A DNA stretch of 19,880 bases. It comes from JBKJZO01 sp046715235 (GTDB lineage Bacteria; Actinomycetota; Actinomycetes; BP-191). Location of the stretch: NCBI GenBank assembly GCA_046715235.1, contig JBKJZO010000163.1, positions 1-19,880 on the forward strand. The letters run 5' to 3'. Made by a program: the position numbers and the translations under genes. Under the pieces are notes generated by a model. The model was not told the origin of the DNA, searched no databases, and saw only the letters and a program-made list of their open reading frames with translations. Positions within the stretch are counted from its first letter, which is position 1. The number at the start of each line of letters is the position of its first letter. Below, one piece after another: positions 13,637 to 19,880 of the stretch.

Positions 13637-15256
13637 TCAACGCGCACGGATGACGCGGCCTTCGTCCCATACCGGCTCGGGCGCCTCGTACACCAGGCCG
13701 TCGGCGCCGAAGATCAGGAACCGGTCGAAACCACGCGCTAACCACCGGTCGTGCGTGACCGCGAGCACGGTCCCGTCGAAGGCCTCGAGTCCCGTCTCCA
13801 ACGCTTCCGCGGAAGCGAGGTCGAGGTTATCGGTCGGCTCGTCCAGCAACAGCAGCGTTGCGCCGCCAAGCTCGAGGAGCAGCACCTGAAACCTCGCCTG
13901 CTGCCCGCCGGACAACGAGTCGAACTGCTGGTCCGCCTGCTCGTTCAGCTCGTAGCGCCGAAGCGCGGAGATCGCCTGACCACGGTCCTTGCCGCCACGC
14001 CGGCCGTCGCCGCGGTGCAGGAAGTCGACGAGCGACTTCCCGTGTAGCTCGAGTTGGTCGTGCGTCTGCGCGAACCAGCCCGGCACCACGCGAGCGCCGA
14101 GCCGCGCGACACCGGTGTGCCGGACGTCCTGGCCCGCGAGCAGCCTCAGGAAGTGCGACTTGCCAGAGCCGTTCGAGCCCAGCACCGCCACCCGCTCGCC
14201 GTAGAACACCTCGAGGCCGAACGGCTTCATCAGTCCGGTCAGCTCGAGCTTCTCGGCGGTGACCGCTCGTACGCCGGTGCGACCGCCGCGCAGGCGCATC
14301 GTCACCTTCTGGTCGACGACCTGCTCGGGCGGCGGCCCCGCCTCGACGTACTTGTCGAACCGGGTCTGCATCGCCCGGTAGCGCGAGGCCATGTCTGGGC
14401 TGATCTTCGCTTGCTGTCGCAGTGTGATCACGAGCTGGCGCAGCCGCTCGTGCTCCTCGTCCCAGCGCTTGTGCAGCTCCTCGAGCCGCTCCCGTCTGGC
14501 GGCGCGCGATGCGTGATAGGTCGAGAAGCCGGCACCGTGAACCCACGCACCGTGCGCCTCGATCGTCACGACGCGGCTGGCGACGTTGCTGAGCAACTCG
14601 CGATCGTGGCTGACGAACAGCACGGTCTTGGTCGACTCGGCGAGCGCCGCCTCGAGCCAGCGTTTCCCGGGAACGTCGAGATAGTTGTCCGGCTCGTCGA
14701 GCAGCAGCACTTCGTCAGGGCCGCGCAGCAGCGCCTCGAGCGCCAACCGTTTCTGCTCTCCGCCTGAGAGCGTGTGCAGCTTGCGGTACATGCACTTCTC
14801 GTAGGGCATGCCGAGCGCGGCCGTCGTACAGACATCCCACTGCACCTCGGCGTCGTACCCGTGCGCATCACCCCAATCCGACAGCGCCTGCGCGTAGCGC
14901 ATCTGCGTCTTCTCGTCGTCCTGCTCCATCATCGCGAGCTCGGCGTGCTCGAGAGCACGACCGGCTTCGCGTACGGCGGGCGGCGCGAGATCGAGCAGCA
15001 GGTCACGCACTTCCGAGTCGTCTCGGATCGAGCCAATGAACTGGCGCATCACGCCGAGCCCACCGTCTCTCGCGACGGCACCCGAGCTCGGCTGCACGTC
15101 GCCGGCGATGATGCGCAGCAGTGTCGTCTTGCCGGTGCCGTTGGCGCCCACGAGCGCCGTCTTCGAGCCGTCGCCGACCCGGAAGCTGGCATCGGCGAAG
15201 AGCACACGACCGTCCGGCAGGACATAACTCAGCGACTGGCAGTCGACGTACCCCAT
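13637..15256 (-). CDS. ABC-F family ATP-binding protein
   Basis: This protein has 539 residues and two ABC ATPase domains with no membrane domain, the mark of ABC-F ribosome-associated proteins. Domain 1 has Walker A GANGTGKT (37-44), signature LSGGE (163-167) and Walker B LLLDEPDNYLD (184-194). A charged helical linker follows (about 250-305, RAARRERLEELHKRWDEEHERLRQL). Domain 2 has Walker A GSNGSGKS (360-367), signature LSGGQ (448-452) and Walker B LLLLDEPTDNLD (468-479). Members act at the ribosomal E site in translation or in antibiotic resistance, and the sequence does not decide which. I take ATG 15256 (MGYVD), the usual family start. GTG 15274, six codons upstream, is also possible. 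It is divergent from the cold-shock gene. Confidence 0.9.
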   Translation of the reverse strand: MGYVDCQSLSYVLPDGRVLFADASFRVGDGSKTALVGANGTGKTTLLRIIAGDVQPSSGAVARDGGLGVMRQFIGSIRDDSEVRDLLLDLAPPAVREAGRALEHAELAMMEQDDEKTQMRYAQALSDWGDAHGYDAEVQWDVCTTAALGMPYEKCMYRKLHTLSGGEQKRLALEALLRGPDEVLLLDEPDNYLDVPGKRWLEAALAESTKTVLFVSHDRELLSNVASRVVTIEAHGAWVHGAGFSTYHASRAARRERLEELHKRWDEEHERLRQLVITLRQQAKISPDMASRYRAMQTRFDKYVEAGPPPEQVVDQKVTMRLRGGRTGVRAVTAEKLELTGLMKPFGLEVFYGERVAVLGSNGSGKSHFLRLLAGQDVRHTGVARLGARVVPGWFAQTHDQLELHGKSLVDFLHRGDGRRGGKDRGQAISALRRYELNEQADQQFDSLSGGQQARFQVLLLELGGATLLLLDEPTDNLDLASAEALETGLEAFDGTVLAVTHDRWLARGFDRFLIFGADGLVYEAPEPVWDEGRVIRAR

Positions 15257-15380
15257 CGCCCCATCGTTGGGCACAGCTCGCCCAGCGGCGAGTTATTTGC
15301 GCGCGAAACGGGATCTAGCCGGGTCCTTTTCTGTTCGGTAGCCTGATTTTCGGTCAGGTTCCAAGTACGTGCACGACACG

Positions 15381-15401
15381 CCCGCGGAACATGTTCGCGG
15401 G
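15381..15401 (+). promoter_or_regulatory. Hairpin in the cold-shock gene leader
   Basis: CCCGCGGA pairs with TTCGCGGG (eight pairs, one G-T) around a five-base loop, followed by CCTTTGCTTCT. A smaller stem CCTGA/TCAGG lies at 15342-15358. Cold-shock transcripts often have long structured leaders that control translation. Attenuation is also possible given the weak T-rich tail. Confidence 0.45.
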
Positions 15402-15489
15402 CCTTTGCTTCTCACCGAAGGCCCGGGCAGACCCGCCGCTCGGCCACGCCCGACCGGACGGCGAACCGCTCGCCTGCAAGGAGAAGCAC

Positions 15490-15690
15490 GTGGCACAAGG
15501 CACTGTGAAGTGGTTCAACGCGGAGAAGGGCTACGGGTTCATTTCCGTAGACGGCGGAGCGGACGTATTCGTCCACTACTCGGCGATCCAGGCCGACGGT
15601 TACCGCAGCCTCGAGGAAGGTCAGCGCGTCGAGTTCGAGGTGACCCAGGGTCAGAAGGGCCCGCAGGCCGACGCGGTTCGCATGGCCTGA
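15490..15690 (+). CDS. Cold-shock protein (CspA family)
   Basis: This 66-residue single cold-shock domain protein (MAQGTVKWFNAEKGYGFI...) carries RNP1 KGYGFI (13-18) and RNP2 VFVHY (26-30). Such proteins bind single-stranded RNA and DNA, melt RNA structure and are abundant in growth or cold. The GTG at 15490 has AAGGAG six bases upstream and gives the normal family length. The frame is open to an ATG at 15391, but those codons form part of the leader hairpin. In Streptomyces a cold-shock gene lies between the MoaD-like gene and groEL2, as here, though with other genes inserted. No acidic tail or second domain is present. Confidence 0.95.
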   Translation: MAQGTVKWFNAEKGYGFISVDGGADVFVHYSAIQADGYRSLEEGQRVEFEVTQGQKGPQADAVRMA

Positions 15691-15711
15691 GTTCACAACC
15701 GCACCCACCCG

Positions 15712-15739
15712 AGCCCGGGGGGCACGCCGCGTCCGGGCT
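15712..15739. terminator. Likely bidirectional terminator between cold-shock gene and esterase
   Basis: AGCCCGG (15712-15718) pairs with CCGGGCT (15733-15739) around a 14-base GC-rich loop, 21 bases after the cold-shock stop. The following sequence (about 15740-15765) is moderately T-rich. It lies between two convergent genes. Confidence 0.5.
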
Positions 15740-15765
15740 GCTGTTGCTGATTTCTTGGCTTTCCT

Positions 15766-16800
15766 CTAGCCAGCGGCGGGGGTGAGCCGCTCCGCGAGGT
15801 ACTTCAGGCCGATCGGGTATCTGTAGTCGATCGCTGAGTGCGTCGCATTGAAGAGCTCGAAGAAGACATCGGTGACGCCGATCTTCTCCAGCTCCCCCAC
15901 GAACGCTGTCGCGCCCAGGTCGAGGAACCAGTCGTCACGGGTGCCGGCATCGACGTAGATCGCGGTGAGCCCGCGCAACGCGTCGGCGTACGCCGGCACC
16001 ATGCGCACCGGGTCCCACGCGAGCCATCGCTCCCACACGTCCGGCACGAAGGCGCCAGTCGCCGGGTCGAAGGGCAGCCGCACCGTGCCATCGTCATCGG
16101 CTGAGAAAGCGGCGGCGCATCCGTAGACGATTGTCAGCGTGCCGTCAGACTCCTTGCTGAACGCCGGGCGGCTGCCGAAGTCGGCCCAGAACTTGTCGTA
16201 GGACCCCTCGTAGTCATCGCGCAGCGCCCGCGCCGCCTTGCCGAATTCCGTTGTGAAGCAGTGCTCGTAGAGCGCATCGCCAGCGTGGCTGGCCAGTCCG
16301 CCGAACAGGTCGGGCCGTAGCATCGGCGTGATCATCGCGCCGAAGCCGCCGCTCGACTTGCCGCTGACGCCGCGATGCGCGGCCCCGTCGAGCGTGCGAT
16401 AGCGCGCGTCGACGAAGGGCACGACTTCGTCGCACAGGTAGGAGTGGTAGCGCCCGGTGCCGGGGGAGTCGACGAACTGGCTGCCGCCGTACGCCGTCCA
16501 CGCGTCGACGTAGACGACGATGCACGGCGGCGCGTCGCCCGAGGCGAAGAGCGCGTCGGCGGTCTCGGGGAACGGCTGGCGGAACGCCGTGCGGTTGTCC
16601 CACATCGCCAGGTGCCCGGTGTAGCCCTGCAGCACGTAGACCGACGGGTAGCGCTGGTCTGAGTCGTCGTAGCCGGGCGGGGTGTAGACGCGCAGCGGCC
16701 GCTGGTGCGGGTCGCCGAGCGGGTTGCCGCGCAGCAGCTCGCTGGTGATCACGTGCTCGTCGATGCGACCGGCGAGGTCGGCCTTCCATGGAAGTGTCAT
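15766..16800 (-). CDS. Alpha/beta-hydrolase esterase (PF00756, esterase D / enterochelin-esterase-like)
   Basis: This 344-residue hydrolase has an N-terminal strand region LRVYTPPGYDDSDQRYPSVYVLQGYTG (36-62), the form typical of the putative-esterase family that includes Fes, esterase D and mycolyltransferase relatives. The nucleophile elbow is GKSSG (147-151), with Ser149 as the nucleophile. Asp289 or Asp290 in GTRDDW and His321 in NATHSAIDY complete a plausible triad. There is no signal peptide, so it should act in the cytoplasm on a small ester such as a siderophore, S-formylglutathione or xenobiotic. The actual ester is unknown. The gap to the upstream EamA gene on the same strand is 30 bases, so they may be co-transcribed. 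Confidence 0.85.
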   Translation of the reverse strand: MTLPWKADLAGRIDEHVITSELLRGNPLGDPHQRPLRVYTPPGYDDSDQRYPSVYVLQGYTGHLAMWDNRTAFRQPFPETADALFASGDAPPCIVVYVDAWTAYGGSQFVDSPGTGRYHSYLCDEVVPFVDARYRTLDGAAHRGVSGKSSGGFGAMITPMLRPDLFGGLASHAGDALYEHCFTTEFGKAARALRDDYEGSYDKFWADFGSRPAFSKESDGTLTIVYGCAAAFSADDDGTVRLPFDPATGAFVPDVWERWLAWDPVRMVPAYADALRGLTAIYVDAGTRDDWFLDLGATAFVGELEKIGVTDVFFELFNATHSAIDYRYPIGLKYLAERLTPAAG

Positions 16801-16830
16801 GGTTCCGGTCTATCAGACGCAGGTGACGCG

Positions 16831-17790
16831 CTACCCGGCGTCCACAGGCAGGAGCTCCTCCACAGATGTCGTCACGACCGGCGTGCGCAACTCGTCGATG
16901 CGCACCAGCGTGACGCCCGCGACGATCAGTACGCCGCCCGCGAGCTGGATCGCGGCCGGCAGCTCGTCGAGCAGCAACCACGCGATGAGCACGCCGAAGA
17001 TCACCTCGGTCAGCCCGACGAATGACGCCACTTTCGCTCCGAGCAGTCGCGCGGCTCCGATCCCGGCGACGTACGCGATCGCCGCAGCGACCAGCGAGAG
17101 GCCGACGACAGGTACCAGCCAGCTCGTCTGCTGGCCGGCGAACTCGACGTCGCCGAAAGTCGCATGCATCGGCAGTACGCCGACCGCGCCCAGTGCGAGC
17201 AGCACTAGCGCGCCGATGGTCAACCCGGCACCGGCCATCGCCACCGGTGGGAGTTCGCTGTCGCCTTGTGCGGACAGCACGAAGAACGTCGCAAGCCCGA
17301 CCGCGGCGCCCAGAGCCCACAGGACGCCGACGGCGTCCAGCCGTGTGTCGCCGACGAGATCGAGCAGCAGCGCCAGCCCGGCCAGGGAGATCGCGGCGCC
17401 GCCGAGAGTCATCCGCCGCGGCCGGTGGCCGTGCCGAATCCAGAGCCATCCGACGACCAGCACGGTGCCGACGTACTCGAGCAGGAGTGCAACTCCGACG
17501 GGCAGTGTCTGGATCGCGTTGAAGAAACCGACCTGTGCACCGGCCACTGCGCCGACGCCGTAGATGCTGACGGTGGAGGCGTTGCGACGCAGCACCGACC
17601 AGCGCCCCCGCAGCGCGAACACCGCGGGAATTGCCAGGATCAGGGCCGCGACACCGATGCGCACCGTCACGGCCGAGCCTGGCGACCAGCCGGCTTCGGT
17701 CAGCGAGCGTGCGAACGATCCTGAGGTGCCGAAGCTCGCGGCCGACAACAGCGCCAGGCCGAGGCCAGCGCTTGCCTGCCGCTCCTTCAT
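16831..17790 (-). CDS. EamA/DMT-family transporter
   Basis: This is a 319-residue integral membrane protein of ten predicted spans made of two EamA repeats. The first repeat begins GLGLALLSAASFGTSGSFARSL and includes LPVGVALLLEYVGTVLVV. The second includes AARLLGAKVASFVGLTEVIFGVLIAWLLLDELP followed by AGGVLIVAGV, the classic ending. Members are drug/metabolite exporters, often of amino acids or related compounds, and the substrate is not readable here. I take ATG 17790 because GGGGAG lies five bases upstream. GTG 17808 and ATG 17793 are in-frame alternatives. It is divergent from the CGNR zinc-finger gene, which may regulate it, and is followed by the esterase on the same strand. Confidence 0.9.
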   Translation of the reverse strand: MKERQASAGLGLALLSAASFGTSGSFARSLTEAGWSPGSAVTVRIGVAALILAIPAVFALRGRWSVLRRNASTVSIYGVGAVAGAQVGFFNAIQTLPVGVALLLEYVGTVLVVGWLWIRHGHRPRRMTLGGAAISLAGLALLLDLVGDTRLDAVGVLWALGAAVGLATFFVLSAQGDSELPPVAMAGAGLTIGALVLLALGAVGVLPMHATFGDVEFAGQQTSWLVPVVGLSLVAAAIAYVAGIGAARLLGAKVASFVGLTEVIFGVLIAWLLLDELPAAIQLAGGVLIVAGVTLVRIDELRTPVVTTSVEELLPVDAG

Positions 17791-17805
17791 CATGTCTCCC
17801 CGTGT

Positions 17806-17858
17806 CACTCGGTGGTGTAATAAGTCATATGTCGTTATGCTGATGACGCTACCGAGTG
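17806..17858. promoter_or_regulatory. Divergent control region with 8-bp inverted repeat
   Basis: CACTCGGT (17806-17813) and ACCGAGTG (17851-17858) form a perfect inverted repeat around an unusually A/T-rich core (17818-17846). The core holds promoter-like words on both strands and ATAA/TTAT half-sites. It lies between the divergently transcribed transporter and zinc-finger genes, so it is a good candidate for a shared operator. Confidence 0.45.
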
Positions 17859-17876
17859 CGCATGTCAGGAGTCAAG

Positions 17877-18455
17877 TTGATTTTTGCTTATGACACCGAA
17901 GTAGGCTTGGCCGCGGCAGCTGCGTTGGTCAACACCTCGGATGGCGACGACGACCACCTTCCCGACGTCGCCGCGCTCGACGAGTTTGTGCGCATGTGGG
18001 GCTGGACGGGCGAGCGCAAGCGCGATGAGGCCGAGCTGCGCGCCGTGAAGGCACTCCGGCCGAGACTGCGCCAGTTCTGGGAGCTCGGCGACGAACGGGT
18101 GGTCGCGCTCGCGAACGAACTGCTCCGCGAGGCGAAGGCGTTGCCGCAGCTGGTCAAACACGACGTCTGGGACTACCACCTGCATGCGACGCCGCCGGAC
18201 GCCCCCCTCGCGACGCGCATGGCGGTCGAGGCTGCGATGGCCATCGTCGACGTCGTACGCACCAAGGAGCTCAGCCGGCTGCGCATCTGCGACTTCCCGG
18301 GTTGCGACAACGTCGTCGTCGACCTGTCGAAGAACCGCTCGAAGCGCTTCTGCGAGGCCGGGTGCGGCAACAGAGCCGCGGTCGCGGCCTACCGCGCCCG
18401 GAAAGCTGGCACTGCGACTACAACGTCACGATCAACTCGGGCGCGGCAGCGCTGA
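17877..18455 (+). CDS. CGNR zinc-finger (ABATE-domain) putative transcription regulator
   Basis: This 192-residue protein has an N-terminal stress-response/ABATE-like region starting MIFAYDTEVGLAAAAALVNT and a C-terminal CGNR zinc finger. The zinc ligands are Cys138, Cys143, Cys159 and Cys163, in RICDFPGCDNVVVDLSKN and RFCEAGCGNRAAVAAYRARK. Such proteins are thought to be DNA-binding regulators and are commonly found divergent from EamA transporters. I take TTG 17877 because AGGAG is five bases upstream and the protein then begins as the family does. GTG 17856 and ATG 17862 lie before that ribosome-binding site. The tail after YRARK is Thr/Arg-rich and longer than usual. Regulation of the transporter is inferred from position. 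Confidence 0.85.
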   Translation: MIFAYDTEVGLAAAAALVNTSDGDDDHLPDVAALDEFVRMWGWTGERKRDEAELRAVKALRPRLRQFWELGDERVVALANELLREAKALPQLVKHDVWDYHLHATPPDAPLATRMAVEAAMAIVDVVRTKELSRLRICDFPGCDNVVVDLSKNRSKRFCEAGCGNRAAVAAYRARKAGTATTTSRSTRARQR

Positions 18456-18574
18456 CCGACCCGTCGTACGCCGACCGCGCGGCTTTCACCGCGTCGTCGA
18501 GATCCCTGTCGAAGAAGACATGCGTGAGGAGCAAGGATTTCGCGCCGGCCCCAGGTCCACGGCCAGGCCCGCAC

Positions 18575-18601
18575 CTTGCACTCGCCATGCCAGAGTGCTA
18601 A
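18575..18601 (+). promoter_or_regulatory. CIRCE operator 1 (HrcA site)
   Basis: CTTGCACTC, nine bases, then GAGTGCTAA. The right half equals the CIRCE consensus and the left half differs at two positions. TTGCAC (18576-18581) could also serve as a -35 box. It is upstream of groEL and should bind the heat-shock repressor HrcA. Confidence 0.9.
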
Positions 18602-18608
18602 ACCTGAA

Positions 18609-18635
18609 CTAGCACTCACGTGTGTCGAGTGCCAA
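18609..18635 (+). promoter_or_regulatory. CIRCE operator 2 (HrcA site)
   Basis: CTAGCACTC, nine bases, then GAGTGCCAA, each half one base off consensus. It lies seven bases after the first operator, so two HrcA dimers could bind side by side and cover the promoter and start of the groEL transcript. Confidence 0.88.
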
Positions 18636-18738
18636 TCCTGGTCGACGATGTTCGGCTCCCCGCGGGGCGCCGGGCGGCCGTCGCGGGCGTCAGCCGGGAT
18701 CGGCGCCGTACCGAGAAAACGTCCTGGAGGACAAACCC

Positions 18739-19880
18739 ATGGCCAAGTTGATCGCGTTCAACGAGGAAGCGCGGCGCGGCCTCGAGCGAGGCATGAACCA
18801 GCTCGCCGACGCTGTGAAGGTGACGCTCGGCCCGAAGGGCCGCAACGTCGTCCTCGAGAAGAAGTGGGGCGCGCCCACCATCACCAACGATGGTGTGTCG
18901 ATCGCCAAGGAGATCGAGCTCGAGGAGCCGTACGAGAAGATCGGCGCCGAGCTCGTCAAGGAAGTCGCGAAGAAGACTGACGACGTCGCCGGTGACGGTA
19001 CGACGACCGCCACGGTCCTCGCGCAGGCGATGGTCCGCGAGGGCTTGCGCAACGTCGCTGCCGGCGCCAACCCGATTGCCCTCAAGAAGGGCATCGAGGC
19101 GGCCGTCGAGGCTGTCGTCGAGAAGCTGACGCAGGCCGCGCAGGACGTCACGACCAAGGAGCAGATCGCCTCGACCGCGTCGATCTCCGCCGCTGACACC
19201 ACCGTCGGCGACATCATCGCCGAGGCGATGGACAAGGTCGGCAAGGAAGGCGTCATCACCGTCGAGGAGAGCAACACCTTCGGCCTCGAACTCGAGCTCA
19301 CCGAGGGCATGCGCTTCGACAAGGGCTACATCTCACCGTACTTCGTCACTGACACCGACCGGATGGAATCGGTCCTCGACGACCCCTACATCCTGCTCGT
19401 CAACGGCAAGATCAGCGCCGTCAAGGACCTGTTGCCGCTGCTGGAGAAGGTCATGCAGGGCGGCAAGCCGCTCCTGATCATCTCCGAGGACGTCGAGGGT
19501 GAAGCCCTCGCGACCCTGGTGGTCAACAAGATCCGTGGCACGTTCCGCTCCGTCGCCGTCAAGGCGCCGGGCTTCGGTGACCGCCGCAAGGCGATGCTGC
19601 AGGACATGGCGATCCTCACCGGTGGCCAGGTCATCAGCGAGGAAGTCGGCCTCAAGCTCGACACCACGACGATCGATCTCCTCGGCCGCGCGCGCAAGGT
19701 GGTCGTCACCAAGGACGAGACGACCATCGTCGAGGGTTCGGGTGACACCGAGCAGATCGCTGGTCGGGTCAACCAGATCCGTGCCGAGATCGACAAGAGC
19801 GACTCCGACTACGACCGTGAGAAGCTCCAGGAGCGGCTCGCCAAGCTTGCCGGCGGCGTTGCCGTCATTAAGGCTGGTGC
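18739..19880 (+). CDS. groEL: Chaperonin GroEL (Hsp60), 5' part
   Basis: The first 380 codons of GroEL run off the window. It begins MAKLIAFNEEARRGLERGMNQ, and TLGPKGRNVVLE (29-40) and GDGTTTATVLA (85-95) form the ATP site, with Asp86 as the catalytic aspartate. The apical domain starts near residue 190 (EGMRFDKGYISPYFVTD). The protein assembles the double-ring chaperonin that folds other proteins in its cavity. The ATG at 18739 has GGAGG eight bases upstream. No groES precedes it, so this is the stand-alone groEL2-type copy common in actinobacteria, with a groESL operon expected elsewhere. Two CIRCE sites imply HrcA repression. The His-rich or GGM C-terminal tail that separates paralogs is outside the window. 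Confidence 0.97.
   Translation, partial: MAKLIAFNEEARRGLERGMNQLADAVKVTLGPKGRNVVLEKKWGAPTITNDGVSIAKEIELEEPYEKIGAELVKEVAKKTDDVAGDGTTTATVLAQAMVREGLRNVAAGANPIALKKGIEAAVEAVVEKLTQAAQDVTTKEQIASTASISAADTTVGDIIAEAMDKVGKEGVITVEESNTFGLELELTEGMRFDKGYISPYFVTDTDRMESVLDDPYILLVNGKISAVKDLLPLLEKVMQGGKPLLIISEDVEGEALATLVVNKIRGTFRSVAVKAPGFGDRRKAMLQDMAILTGGQVISEEVGLKLDTTTIDLLGRARKVVVTKDETTIVEGSGDTEQIAGRVNQIRAEIDKSDSDYDREKLQERLAKLAGGVAVIKAG

Noticed and set aside
15391..15489. Longer cold-shock protein starting at ATG 15391
   Set aside because: Cold-shock proteins start at the MAQGTVKWF segment, and GTG 15490 has AAGGAG at the right distance. The upstream ATG sits in a hairpin.
18302..18601. Open frame overlapping the CGNR gene and running into the first CIRCE element
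   Set aside because: It shares most of its first half with the CGNR gene in another frame, its end falls inside the HrcA operator, and I see no domain. A degraded gene fragment after 18400 remains a weak possibility.

Overview
The window is high-GC DNA with strong G/C preference at third codon positions, many GTG starts and some TTG starts. Its gene families (DUF3263, LytR_C, GpgS, actinobacterial CDC48-like ATPase, CIRCE-controlled groEL) are typical of Actinomycetota. I cannot name the genus. Two conserved actinobacterial neighbourhoods appear merged. The DUF3263 / LytR_C / CDC48-like ATPase / groEL order recalls the Mycobacterium Rv0430-Rv0431-Rv0435c-Rv0440 region. The threonine-synthase-like / MoaD-like / cold-shock / groEL2 order recalls the Streptomyces SCO4293-4296 region. 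Both comparisons are from memory.

Layout. 1-1294: the end of an ABC exporter ATPase, then an aldo/keto reductase. 1376-2432: a DUF3263 protein and a membrane-anchored LytR_C (VirR-like) protein whose 5' end is puzzling. 2480-5156: a tightly coupled GT4 glycosyltransferase, trehalose-phosphatase-like HAD and methyltransferase operon. 5219-6381: an ECF-type sigma factor overlapping a single-span membrane protein with no zinc motif. 6471-6956 (minus): a secreted beta-gamma-crystallin-like protein with two calcium-site motifs and a recognisable promoter. 7190-11327 (minus): gpgS, a HAD phosphatase and a double-AAA+ ATPase with a degenerate first ATPase domain.

11415-13137: a SAM-I (S-box) riboswitch in front of a threonine-synthase-like PLP enzyme and a MoaD/CysO-like sulfur carrier ending in Gly-Gly. 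SAM control plus a sulfur carrier argues that the pair makes homocysteine from O-phosphohomoserine (MetM/MetO type), not threonine. This is the most interesting system here. It is not wholly new, since I recall a Streptomyces MetM/MetO report, but it would be mislabelled thrC/moaD by automatic annotation.

13292-18455: a small ferredoxin-fold-like protein, an ABC-F ATPase (minus), a cold-shock protein, a PF00756-type esterase and EamA transporter (both minus), and a divergent CGNR zinc-finger protein. 18575-19880: two CIRCE operators and the first 380 codons of a groEL without an upstream groES. No stretch longer than 300 bases lacks a gene. I found no tRNA, rRNA, CRISPR array, transposase or integrase.
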